Below, piece after piece: positions 54,296-64,000 of a stretch of 64,000 nucleotides of DNA. The notes under the pieces were generated by a model. The model was not told the origin of the DNA, searched no databases, and saw only the letters and a program-made list of their open reading frames with translations. The first letter of the stretch is position 1, and each line of letters begins with the position of its first letter. A program made the translations under genes and the position numbers. This stretch comes from Umbilicaria muhlenbergii (Eukaryota > Ascomycota > Lecanoromycetes > Umbilicariales > Umbilicariaceae). Location of the stretch: NCBI GenBank assembly GCA_000611775.1, contig KK106983.1, positions 5,027,818 to 5,091,817 on the forward strand. Direction: 5' to 3'.

Positions 54296-55708
54296 GTGCT
54301 TCTGGCTGAGGGTGTTGTTGGCGATCTTGGTAAGGACTTGATTCAACCCGTGGTAGCGGGAGGACTACGATCGAAGGTTTTTTGGGGGGGGGGAGAGCAG
54401 CGCCGATATTACTGTCGGCTCCAAAGTCATTCCCTTAACGGACCGATATCACGGGAGGTCGATCTCGATTTGCATCTTCTCCTCAGAGGACGGACGTACT
54501 GAGCAGGGATGAACCGGCACTGTTAATGCAAGTATTCTAGCCACTTCCTTTTTGGGGATATTGTAGCCAAGGGCTTTGATCTCTTACGGTGATGGCAACC
54601 AGGCAACGCTACTGTGCCCACGAGTCTGTGATATCCCCTCACGCTCTAAATCCATCATCTCCATCCCCTCATCCTGTCCCTCCCACCGTGCTTCCCTCGA
54701 ATCCACAGTGCTTTCTCATTACTGTAGTACACTTTCTAGTGAACGGCGGCCCTATGTTGAAGGTGGGATATTACGACGTGCACTATTCTACTCCATTCCA
54801 CTCCACTCCACTCTATCCACTCCACTCTATGCGATTCTATTTGCAATTCTCTCCTCCTCAACTCTATTTTCTTCTCTTTGATCTTACGTCATACGATTCC
54901 GCTATCCAATCCAAATGCTACACATCCCCACCCCCTCAAAGCCCCAGATCCCAACGGAGGTCCGTTGGTTCATCTGTTCAATGAGTATTTAAAGAGATTG
55001 AGAGCGGGTTTTCAGGAGGGGAGGCGGTTCTAGATGTTACCAACCTTTGGCGACTTCCGACCAGATGGGCTGAGGAGTTTGGAAGTCCAGAGCTGTTCAC
55101 TACGCATCAAGGAAACATAGCCGAACGTACAGGAGCAATGAGCGATTCCTGGTATGCGACAACAATCACTCACGAACTACTCAGTATGGGACTATGGTAG
55201 ATGTGATATGCTTAAAGACATAGGTCTTGGCTGTCACACAACTTGCCACTATTGAGTTGCGCAATTCAATCCAGCATTGTGAGAACAGGCACCGTCTTCT
55301 CTTCCCCTCACTCTCCTCATCTGTCCGTCCCGGTAGTGTGCTGCATACACTTACCTTGGATCGTGCGAGTCATGCTCAGAAGGGAAAACCTCGACCCTCT
55401 GACTGCTCTAATAAAACCGTCTAGTGGCTTTACTCCTGACACCTGGCTATCCGTTGGTGCACGCCGGCAACACAAAGATAGATGATGAACCAAAACGAAA
55501 GTTGGGTATTTATCGTAGCAGCGTGGTTGCAAAGTCGCTCCTCGAATATGCTGCCTGTGCTTGTCGCTCGCATCGAAATCATTATCGTACATCCCACCAC
55601 TGGTTCGACTTAAACGGAGCTCTGCTCGGAGAAAGATAGACCAGGATGCGCAGATTATTATGGGAAATATGATCCCTTGAGGAAAGACCCAATCGTCAAG
55701 ATCGGTCG
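54296..55708. other. 1.4-kb intergenic region with a TCCAC repeat
   Basis: Between the 2EXR-like gene and the Zn2Cys6 gene (3' flanks of both). An ACTCC/TCCAC tandem lies at 54789-54830. A run of G occurs near 54383. No supportable gene. Confidence 0.4.
54789..54830. repeat. TCCAC-type 5-bp imperfect tandem
   Basis: About seven units of CCACT with interspersed CTAT, a simple-sequence tract in intergenic DNA. Confidence 0.7.
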
Positions 55709-57759
55709 TCATATCAACAGGAAATCCCAGCCCTTCTGCCGCATCACGTCCCGCCAGTGGACGTTCTGTCTTTCTCCCGTTTGATATGCCTCGTCCGATT
55801 GGCGCCATACTTCCTGAAGCAGGCGTACCATTCTTCCAAAGCTGCCAAACTCTGCCTGCTCGCCCAAACTGGCTATACGATCCGCGAACAAGCGGCGGAA
55901 CGGGGATGATGGCGTACTCAGAGAACCACCGATGAGCAATGGCCAGACGAGCGAACGATCGAAGCCTTCGGGTCCAGAGGGGATGTATTCGAGGGTTGCA
56001 GCAAGACGCGCAATCAGGTCGATCATCGAAGGATCGTACCTGGTCGCTCCAGGGACGAGACTGCACAAGTATATACGTGCGGCGAGTCGAAACATTGCAG
56101 TCATGTTCTTGGATAGCTGCTTTGGTCGGATAGCACCGGTAGGAGAATATGCGTGGGTGAGTGCACCAGGACCAGGCTCTGTAAGGTCCATCTGGGTCCC
56201 GAGACAGGTGATGTGTGTACAGAGCGTCGATTCGTCAATGGTCTTGTCGATTTTTAGCGCTTCGAGACAAGCAATCTCAGAGATAAGATACATCATGCGG
56301 TCCTCGCAACCCATCAACTCACACAAGCCCGAGGTCGAAGCACTAAGATGCTTTTCACGATAGGTATCGGCAAACTGCGGAGCACGTCCCAGCATTGTGG
56401 CGCCAAGGATGTCAATCCATGAAGCCAATGTCATGTTGAATGGGGGGTGCATCTGTGCGCTGTTCACCTGCACCATCGCGTGAGGGAGTTCGAGTTTCCG
56501 TACCAAGCTTGAAGCAGCCTGGAAATGTTGATGCCATGGGATGTCCGGTAGGCAATCGTCCGGACGACCAACCGAGCACTGAAAGAAAATCATGCCCAAG
56601 GTGGCCTCTAAGATCTGCTGGTGGTCAGTATCCCGGTTTAGCGCTTCGCACAGTTCAGATATGGTCGCATAACGATGTCGCATAATATCACTATCGATCT
56701 GCTCGCTCTGCAGTCCCTGGGTTGACTTCAAGTGTATGGCGGAAATGCTAAGACAGCAATGGAGATAGCATTTATTCGATTCGAGGGCTGGTAGAACCAC
56801 CTCTGACCTGGCCGATCCGTGTTGATTCACTTCCAGGATGGGAAAAATGAGTCGTAGTACGTTTTCGATGAAGTGATCCAGCAGTGCTCTGTCGCAATCG
56901 TCTACCTGGATGACGGCCTGCTGCGAGTTATGCGGCGGTCCATGCGAGAAGTCAAAGAAGTTGAAATCCAGCCCTTCCTCCCCACTAAAGTGATCTCCAG
57001 GGCTATCATAGAGGTCTTCATGCGCCCAGTTTTCTTCATGCAATGACGGCAGGGTCGCATGAGGCGGAGGTGGTACAAAGGTGCTGAAGGTCGATATTGA
57101 TGAGTCTCTTCTCGTTGGCACGTCGTTGACGTACATTTGCCGTTCAGTCTTGATGTCGACCTCGTATGGTGTCGGCGGAAATTGTTGGTATTGCTGAGGC
57201 AATTCGAACTGTGGGGTGAGAACCTGTGGTTGGTAGGTGTCGAAATGTTCGTGCATGGGCTGCTGGTTGAACTCGTATTCCAAGGAGTATTGGGAATCTA
57301 CGGATACTGCTCGGGTGCGAGCTGCCATATCTGAGTAGGTCGCCGAAGTGGGCAACGAATGCGACAGGCCAGGAGGAGTGTCCGCACCCATTGGTCCAAT
57401 TTGCGTGGTCTTCTCTGACAGCTTGGTCCTCTTAATGATGGTCTTGATGTGTTCCTTCTGGTCCTTGCGCTGTTCATTGTTGCTCCACCACATCGGTCTT
57501 TTGTATTCGCACTTGAGGCCTAGATGTTTACAAGCTCGGCACTGGGGCTTGCCCTCATCACACTTTTTCCTTCGAAGACGACATGTGAAACAGCCTAAGG
57601 GCAAGTGATTAGCCCTAGACGCTACCTTGCAATTTCGCAACACTGGAGCGGCTGACCTGAGCGCGATCGCCTGTGCATCTTGGTGCTGGTTTTGGGTGGT
57701 GACGATTTTGGGGCAACCATAGTTGCAGACTTGGCCTGCTTGGGTGGCTGACTCGACAT
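55709..57759 (-). CDS. Zn2Cys6 fungal transcription factor
   Basis: Exons 57657-57759 and 55709-57594 (62-bp intron, branch GCTAATC) give 662 residues. The spliced start is MSSQPPKQAKSATMV and leads into the binuclear cluster C-F-T-C-R-L-R-R-K-K-C-D-E-G-K-P-Q-C-R-A-C-K-H-L-G-L-K-C, all six cysteines in order. The intron falls just before the first cysteine. A basic linker follows (KEHIKTIIKRTK). Then comes a Gln/Pro/Tyr-rich stretch (about 120-200), an acidic segment, and a Fungal_trans_2-type regulatory domain (about 260-662) ending with VHWRDVMRQKGWDFLLI. This end is seen in a subgroup of C6 regulators, some of them developmental, but I cannot assign the target pathway. A 4.2-kb stretch without genes lies upstream. 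Confidence 0.88.
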
Positions 57760-60700
57760 CTGTATGACTGGATTTTATTCGGCGGATCTGTGGATTAGTT
57801 GAAGACGTGGGGACAGACAGCGAAACGAAACAGAGAGCAGCGACAGATGTCAGGCAGCAAGACCGGATTGCTATGAGAATGGAAGGCGATTAACCAAAGC
57901 CCGACCAGCCGGCTTTGATGTTGACTGATGGCTGATGACGAGAGAGTAAAGGAGCAATATACACACGGTCTGCCGTTACGAGCCTTGAGGTGTATTATTT
58001 GGACATGTCGACTTATATGCCAACATTCGACCGTGACCACTGGCAGAAAGCCAGTGTTCTAAATTTGTCCGTTGGGCGGTGGGACATATTCTCCACTCCA
58101 CGAGACCACAGTGCCGGGAAGAGATAGGAGGAGGCTAGCACGTCCAGGGGGTGCATATCGATTGGTCTGAGGGGTAAGATGACGGACGCCTGGGTGGTAC
58201 AGAGCGAGTTGGCAGACCAACAATTGAAGGGGTCGAGTCTCACCCAGTCACGAAGCCTATTTTTGCGAGGCGCCTCATGCAGCCCATGCCTCATCGGCAA
58301 AGCACGGTACCCCTGCAGTATATCCTAAAAAAGTTCAGATTTTAGGGTAGGATCGGTTCCGTTTATCGTCCTTACAGCGGGTCGCATGCCCCCAAGATGC
58401 AAGTCACAGGAAGCAGACGATGGAGTCCCGGAGGAACAGTCCTAGCGTGCTCGCCAGCTCCCTAATCGTCGAAAGCCCTGGTCTGTGATGCTCGATCCCG
58501 TGGCCCCGTACGAGTAGAGTCCGAGTATGGAGCTGTCCTGCAGTACCTTACCTTCCGTAGCTTTGCGGCACTAGTTATGACATTCTTGCAGTAGCTCTAC
58601 AGTAGCTGTCCTCTTTCCTCGTGCTAATTGCCAAGTGTCTCCTCAGGGACGGCCTGCCTCTTACCAAGAGGAATTCAGATGGACGAACCAGTGATAACGT
58701 AAAACGGCTTCGCAAGAAGATCTTTTTGATGCTCTAGGAAATGCTCTAGGATTGAGATGGTCAAGTCGGCGAGGCAGGCTGGAAGCAAGTCTCAGCCTGG
58801 TCAGGTTGGGGAAATCACCGGTGCTCTTGGTATTTCCTGAACCGTTTTCTGCCCTCTTCCCTCCTCGGATTGGGAGGCATCACTGTACCCCGACCAGCAA
58901 GGCTCTGACGCTTGAGCAGCAATCGGACCATTGAAAGCTCTCGGTGTCCTGCTGGTGCACCAAGAGTAGGCATAGCTTGCCAATAGTGACCGGGGGAGCT
59001 GCAGAGCGAGAGCTCTCGGAGCGACGTGGGTGGTGGTCGAGCTCAGCTGCTGTCGCCTTAGTGTCGCTGCAGCAGGCATCGCGATGGCTGCGGCGCCTGC
59101 TTCGTTGGTTCCCGTTCATCGAATCCTCGAGGCCCCTGCTCAACCAGCAGCACGGCTCATTAAAGCTTAAGGTGAGCTTGGGCCAGATTTCGATTTCTCC
59201 CGATGTCGATTAGGGCGAGGCCGTCGAGTCCTTCAGTCCTTCGAGTCCCGCCAAGTGTGGAGAAGCCAGGTGTGATTCGGCTGTTTGCGTTGCAGCCCAC
59301 ACTGTGCCGACGAGTCACAGTTTCACCGCCCAGATCGTGTTCACACCAAATTAGCAGTATATATGCGCCCGTTTGAGACTTTAATTTTAAATGTAGTAGT
59401 TGAGGGGAAAAGGCGTCGTGCTAACTCTGCCGCTATCGGATACATTTCTATCAATAGTTGTTGCTAATTACCCGCAACAAGCACATTATGTGACTTAGGT
59501 GTTCCATCTTTGCAAAGAGCAAGTTCCATGTTTCCCATTGGTGAGCTTGGAGCTGGCCGGCCCGACCGAGGGGGGGTGGTATCCCGTTTTTCCGTAGCTT
59601 CGATTGGAAATGAAAACGTCAGATGACGAGGCTGTCTTCAAGGAGTACGATACGCTTGGGGCTAGGTCCTGCTTGGGCACCTGACTCGTAACTGCCACCG
59701 CTTATTGGGCAGTTCCAGTATCGAGTACCTCACACCGGGCCGTTGCCTGGTGCTCTCGAGAGTTGCGTGACATCCAGTCGACAATATCTGCGGATGGAGC
59801 GCATCTTCCGTTCGCCAAAGACAGTGGGAGGTGTTACTCCGTACGATCACGAGCAATTCCCCTCGCTAAGTGTGCACGAATCACGAGGTCGGACGTTCCT
59901 GCAATTTTAATTCTGATCAGTCCAGGCCACGGATTCGTGGACATCGCGGCCTAGTCCTCAAAACCTCAGCATTGCAGAATGCAGATGACCACGGCCTTTG
60001 TGATGGAGAGGATGTTGTCCTAGGTGAGACTGGAAGTCGTGATGGTGGAAAAATCTCTTCTCCCAATTGATTCGACCATTACTCCGTTTCTCCCCGGGCC
60101 ACAAGCGAATAGAGTATTCCGGATCCGATTGAGGAGATTTGCTGCAAGCACTGTGTGCACGCACTATGTGCAAGCACTATGTATTGTTGACCTGTCTCGC
60201 TTCCTCTTCCCGGGTCTGTCTGGCGTGCTACGAATCACCTGCAGTCTGCAGATATCAATGTGCTTGCTGTCTGGGATCAACGCCATAATCTCAACCCGTC
60301 AACGGCCGTGCCCACGGCCCAGCTGGCCTATGCTCAAGTCTAGAACTAGTCTAGAAATACGAGGTCTGGTTGAATGGCAACAGTTCCAGAATCCTGTTAG
60401 TCCATCGTCATAGCAAGATCTGAGAGCTCATCCCCAGCTTCTCGTTCGTTGAGACTCAGTCGCCCAAAAGGATGGCCCGCATGAAGTTTAGATCATGTGA
60501 GCTCGATGTTTGGCCTTCATTGGTCTCGATCGCATGTTGAAAACGCGGAGGAAGCCAATTGAATTCAAAACCTGGACTTCTTCTGTTCCGCTTGACCACC
60601 CAACCCACGGAGGTGATGCCACCAGATGGTCGCACCACATGTTTGGACAACGAAGTGTTTCGCGTGGGCAGACGTGGCGAATGAGGGCCATGTGCGCTGT

Positions 60701-61924
60701 GTGTTCCCCTTGCATACGCCATGTATGTCGCTGCACACATGATCTGTGGAGCTGAGCGATTGGACCGACTGCAAGTAGCACTCAAAAGGGAGATGCTTCA
60801 TGTGTCAAGATCCAAGATCTAGGATTGGGCGTCACCGTCAGTCGTGCCGGGGGGGGTTGCCATCCATATGCACGTTACAGTTGTTCTCGGGAGCTGCACA
60901 GTGATGCCAGTCGCTGCAGTCAGAGGTCTAATGCTGTTCGGAAAGGGAAAGCTATACTTGAGCTTTGAAACAAGCAGGCTTGTGGCCGAGTAAGGCGAGG
61001 CGAGGAGAAGCGGTGGCTTGGGAGAGAGGGGCGTGAGGGGCTCGGCGCCCACGGGGCTCAGGCTTTCGGTTTCGGAGGATCGGAGGCTCGGGAACGGGGC
61101 TTCCTCCACTCCGCAAGTCACAACTCACAAGTCACCGCTCCCCGTAGTTAAGGTTGGGAGGAGTAAGGTTACGAGCCGATCCTCCAGGCAAAGATGGGAA
61201 GCTTGTTGCGAGGGGATCTGAGGATCTGAGGGGGCAGGGTGGAACTGTTATCCATGTTCCAGGTTAAAGATAACATCAAAAAGAGCTATATCGAGACGTA
61301 TTAGTGCGCATTCCATCGCTCACTAATTTAGCTCGTCACGAGCGTCGCCTCCCATTGGCCCTGGGACTGATGCATGGCTGGCGGTTACAGAGTTGGCGGT
61401 GGGTGTGGGCACCGCTGATTGGCGTGATTGATGCCAACGGCCCGGGACTCATAGCGACCCGCGTCCCCTTCATGCAGCTCAAGGCACCAGCTGCCCTGAT
61501 TCTCGCACTATCCAAAGTATCGGACAGCCATCTGAGGGGCACTAAAGGATGCTCTTCAGCCAACCTGGCGCGATGCCGCCGACTGCTCTTCACGCCTGCA
61601 GGTGACGGTCACAATAGCACGACCGCCAGTCCTATGCGCTCTAGACAGCGCATGGATTCAGTATCGTGAGCTTCTACTTAAGCACTCGGAAGCGCCCACC
61701 CCCCGATGGGTCGTTTCTGAACCTTTTCCGTCATACCTTCAAAGCAATCGCTGTCGTTTTCTTTATCCGTTAGATATACCCAGTGGCAACACCATTTAAT
61801 TGCATTTCCCTGTTCAGCAATTGACAAGTAGCATTGGATCCTCCACTACATTTTCCAATGGTTGGTAGCGGTCAAAGGACGATTTCTGCAATGCAGGAAT
61901 GTGCTGACTTATTGGCAGGCTTTT
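57760..61924. other. 4.2-kb region without a supportable gene
   Basis: The longest gap in the window, between divergent start codons of the Zn2Cys6 gene and the SAM-PH gene. All frames are short and lack family resemblance. A hairpin (CCTAAAA at 58324-58330 with TTTTAGG at 58340-58346) and a 13-bp tandem at 60143-60181 are present. It may hold long promoters, 5' leaders or a non-coding RNA. Confidence 0.4.
60143..60181. repeat. 13-bp tandem TGCAAGCACTATG, three copies
   Basis: Units at 60143-60155, 60156-60168 and 60169-60181, differing at one or two positions, in the gene-free region. Confidence 0.7.
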
Positions 61925-64000
61925 ATGCCACCAGCCTCACGACGGACCGAGATTGAGATGTATCGGAAGGGACACGTCCAACCGATGTACGCCGTCCCTC
62001 GTCCGATGTCTGAAGCCACAGACATGTATGACACGGAGTTCGAGGACCTAAGCGATGCCGAGGACTATTCTGGCCGCAGAAGCGAAGAATCCGTAAGTGA
62101 TACTTGATACTTCAACGTTGAACGGTTAATTGAATCTGCTCTCAGTTTGGGAAGCGAAGTGATACAACACTGTCTTCTTTCGATGAGTTGCGGACACCAA
62201 ATTCAAACGCTTTCGATGGCTTCAACTTTCAGTTACAATCGCAAGACAAGTCGGATCCATCGAAGCCCGTCGAAGGCCCCAGTGGACCCCATCTATTCCG
62301 CATATCGCAAGATACCACCGAAGATGTCGACTTCTATCTTTCCATGTCTCCGCCGCTTTCGCCTGAGGATCGCAAGGCAGAGCCCTCTGTTCCCGCACAC
62401 ACGTATCAGCCATCGAGTGTAGACGACCGGCCTCCCAGTGGCGTTCCTTTGAGTGCATGGACGCCGCGAGAAGTTGCCAGTTGGATGCGAACATCAGGCT
62501 TCGAAGACTCCATTATCGACAAGTTTAGCAGGAATGATATCTCCGGTGCGATTCTAATGGACTTGCAGTTCGATGACCTGAAGGAGTTGGGCGTCCAGTC
62601 GTTTGGCCAACGTCACTGTCTTTGGAACGAAATCCGGGTGTTAAGGGGAAGCAGCCCAACTGTGCCCTCGACTCCTGCCGACGATGCTTGCGACTCACCC
62701 ATGGCTGCACCCAAGGTCCCGCCTCGGGAGCAACGTCTAAAAGATTGCTCTAACCCGAGCACTCCCGAAGACGACCAAGGCAGATCACCAACTTTAGGAC
62801 GACGGCGAGCTCGAAGAGCTCGAATGGCAAACGATGTGATCTCCCCAGCTGAGTCCGCATCTATCGTTGCCATCGAGCAGCTTCTACCCAAGCCCCATAT
62901 GTGCTCTAAAGGAGAGAACTGCCCAAAATGGCAAAGGCAACAGAGAAAATTAGCGAAGATCGCAAAAGAGTTCCCTATCGAAATCGAGCAGCTGGGTGAT
63001 GTTCTAGCCTCCCCATCTGATGTGGCTGCGCGACCAACCTCCGAAGCTGTACCATCAGTTGTTGCATCCTCCGACGTTCTTGGTCCGGCTCAGCTCCCAG
63101 CACTTCGTCTTGACGAGAACGTTCTCCGTGTCATTCAAACACGTGATCCTCAGGAGAATGTCCGCCAATTTCTCAACTTCCAGCATATGGAGCAGCCGGT
63201 CGAGCAAACATCTCCACTCGAGATGTTCCCTCCCCTATCTCTCCCTGGGTGCACTCCGGCTCCGCACAGCAATCTGAGAAGCTTACCGAAGCTGACAATC
63301 CCTTCCGGGCCACCAACTACCGCTGCCTTCTCTCCGAACCGTACTGCCGTTCCAACGACCTCGTTTAGACGTGGCACTCCGGTCAGCACGATGGAGTTTC
63401 AAGACCGCAACGCCGCCTTCGACCTCTACAGATTTGGCAGCCCAGCATCGGAAATGGACGTGCCCACTACAGCGATCCCGCTAGGACCTATTGCCAGGGA
63501 TGAGTCTCAATCCGTGCCTCCTGACATGCGATTCGGCGAGTCTCTCCAACGATCCGCCTCACGACACGGCCACCGTCCCCAGCCAAGCTTCTCCACGGCA
63601 AGACCCCAGACCACAAGCAACGTGGAGCGATCCGCCTCGGTCCGGAGTCGCCACTGTCTACCCAACTTCGCCATGGCCCGCGTAGAAGAACACCGCACCC
63701 TATCGCCCGTCGTAGACAACTCGGAAGAACTCACCCCCACCAACGTCGAGAGCGTCGAAGGAGTCAACCACGCCGGCTGGATGAAGAAGCGCAAAACGAA
63801 AATGCTCCGCCACGAATGGCATGAGAACCACTTCCGCCTGAACGGCACCCGCCTTGCCATGCACAAAGACGCCGAAGCCATCGACGCCCTCGAATACATC
63901 GACGTCGACGACTACGCGGTCGCTTGCTCATCCCTAGGCTCCAACAAACTCGGCGCCGCCTTCAAATCCCTCAAGCTCAGCGGCAAGAAAAAGGAACACG
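61925..64000 (+). CDS. SAM and PH domain protein (partial, runs off the window)
   Basis: Exons 61925-62092 and 62146 onward (53-bp intron, GTAAGT..CTCAG); the frame stays open to the last base, so the C-terminus is missing. The N-terminal region is acidic and disordered. A SAM domain follows (SAWTPREVASWMRTSGFEDSIIDKF, then NDISGAILMDLQFDDLKELGVQSFGQRHCLWNEI; about residues 160-230). Next come a CSKGENCPKWQRQQRKLAKIAKEFP motif with two cysteines, a long Ser/Pro-rich segment, and the start of a PH domain (HAGWMKKRKTKMLRHEWHENHFRLNGTRLAMHKD). SAM plus PH architecture suggests a membrane-associated scaffold in polarity signalling, comparable with Boi1/2, but without a visible SH3. ATG 61862 is an alternative upstream start. 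Confidence 0.8.

Noticed and set aside
60338-60358. TCTAGAACTAGTCTAGA near-palindrome resembling a cloning-vector polylinker
   Set aside because: The match is short, lacks neighbouring vector sites, and the flanks look like ordinary genomic DNA.
1-64000. Search for transposons, virus-like elements, CRISPR arrays and secondary-metabolite clusters
   Set aside because: I saw no transposase, reverse transcriptase, capsid or integrase motifs, no terminal repeats, no spaced-repeat array and no backbone biosynthetic enzyme.

Overview
The window is nuclear DNA from a filamentous ascomycete (Pezizomycotina). Dothideomycetes is my best guess, but that rests on general protein character and is weak. 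The evidence is: about 35 short introns (42-98 bp, mostly 46-65) with GT..AG ends and CTAA/CTGA-type branch points; classic fungal families (PalF arrestin, Zn2Cys6 regulator, Yor1-like ABCC pump, DUF8004-like and 2EXR-like proteins); and compact genes on both strands. I see no rRNA, tRNA, CRISPR, transposon or virus-like element. A 7-base run of N lies inside one gene. I placed all exon joins by hand, from splice signals, reading frame and family alignment remembered rather than computed. Every multi-exon model given sums to a multiple of three, except the last gene, which runs off the window.

Layout, left to right. 0.1-5.5 kb: a basic, histidine-rich orphan protein, a GPI-anchored wall protein with a coding minisatellite, and a small single-pass membrane protein of unknown function. 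6.9-14.1 kb: a full-length ABCC transporter and ornithine aminotransferase. 14.7-21.2 kb: GPI mannosyltransferase III (PIG-B), ornithine decarboxylase and cytochrome c peroxidase. 22.5-29.4 kb: FAT1-type acyl-CoA synthetase, a TRM140-type tRNA m3C methyltransferase, COQ10, and a secreted amidase split into nine coding exons. 30.4-35.6 kb: a membrane-anchored histidine acid phosphatase (phytase type), the GPI-transamidase subunit PIG-S, and a small hydrophilic protein. 37.5-47.4 kb: a DUF8004-like protein, molybdenum cofactor sulfurase (hxB), an Shr3-type permease chaperone with an odd C-terminus, and the pH-signalling arrestin PalF/RIM8. 49.3-57.8 kb: MND1, an unrecognised conserved-looking protein, a CSA/ERCC8-like WD40 protein, a 2EXR/F-box-like protein and a Zn2Cys6 regulator. 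57.8-61.9 kb holds no supportable gene. A SAM-PH protein then runs off the right edge.

How the genes relate. Most are housekeeping neighbours, not a cluster. Two enzymes that compete for ornithine (OAT and ODC) lie about 3 kb apart around PIG-B. Two GPI-anchor assembly genes (PIG-B, PIG-S) and one GPI client protein are present, probably by chance. Divergent pairs that may share promoters are TRM140/COQ10, phytase/PIG-S, the 51-kb unknown/CSA, and CCP1/FAT1.

The most unusual structural signal is compositional. At least eight genes contain an abrupt switch, read along the + strand, from C-rich to G-rich DNA, whichever way the gene is transcribed. The reverse change falls between genes. Also notable are tiny coding exons (3, 7, 14 and 22 nt), an Shr3 protein lacking its expected last membrane segment, and several coding minisatellites.
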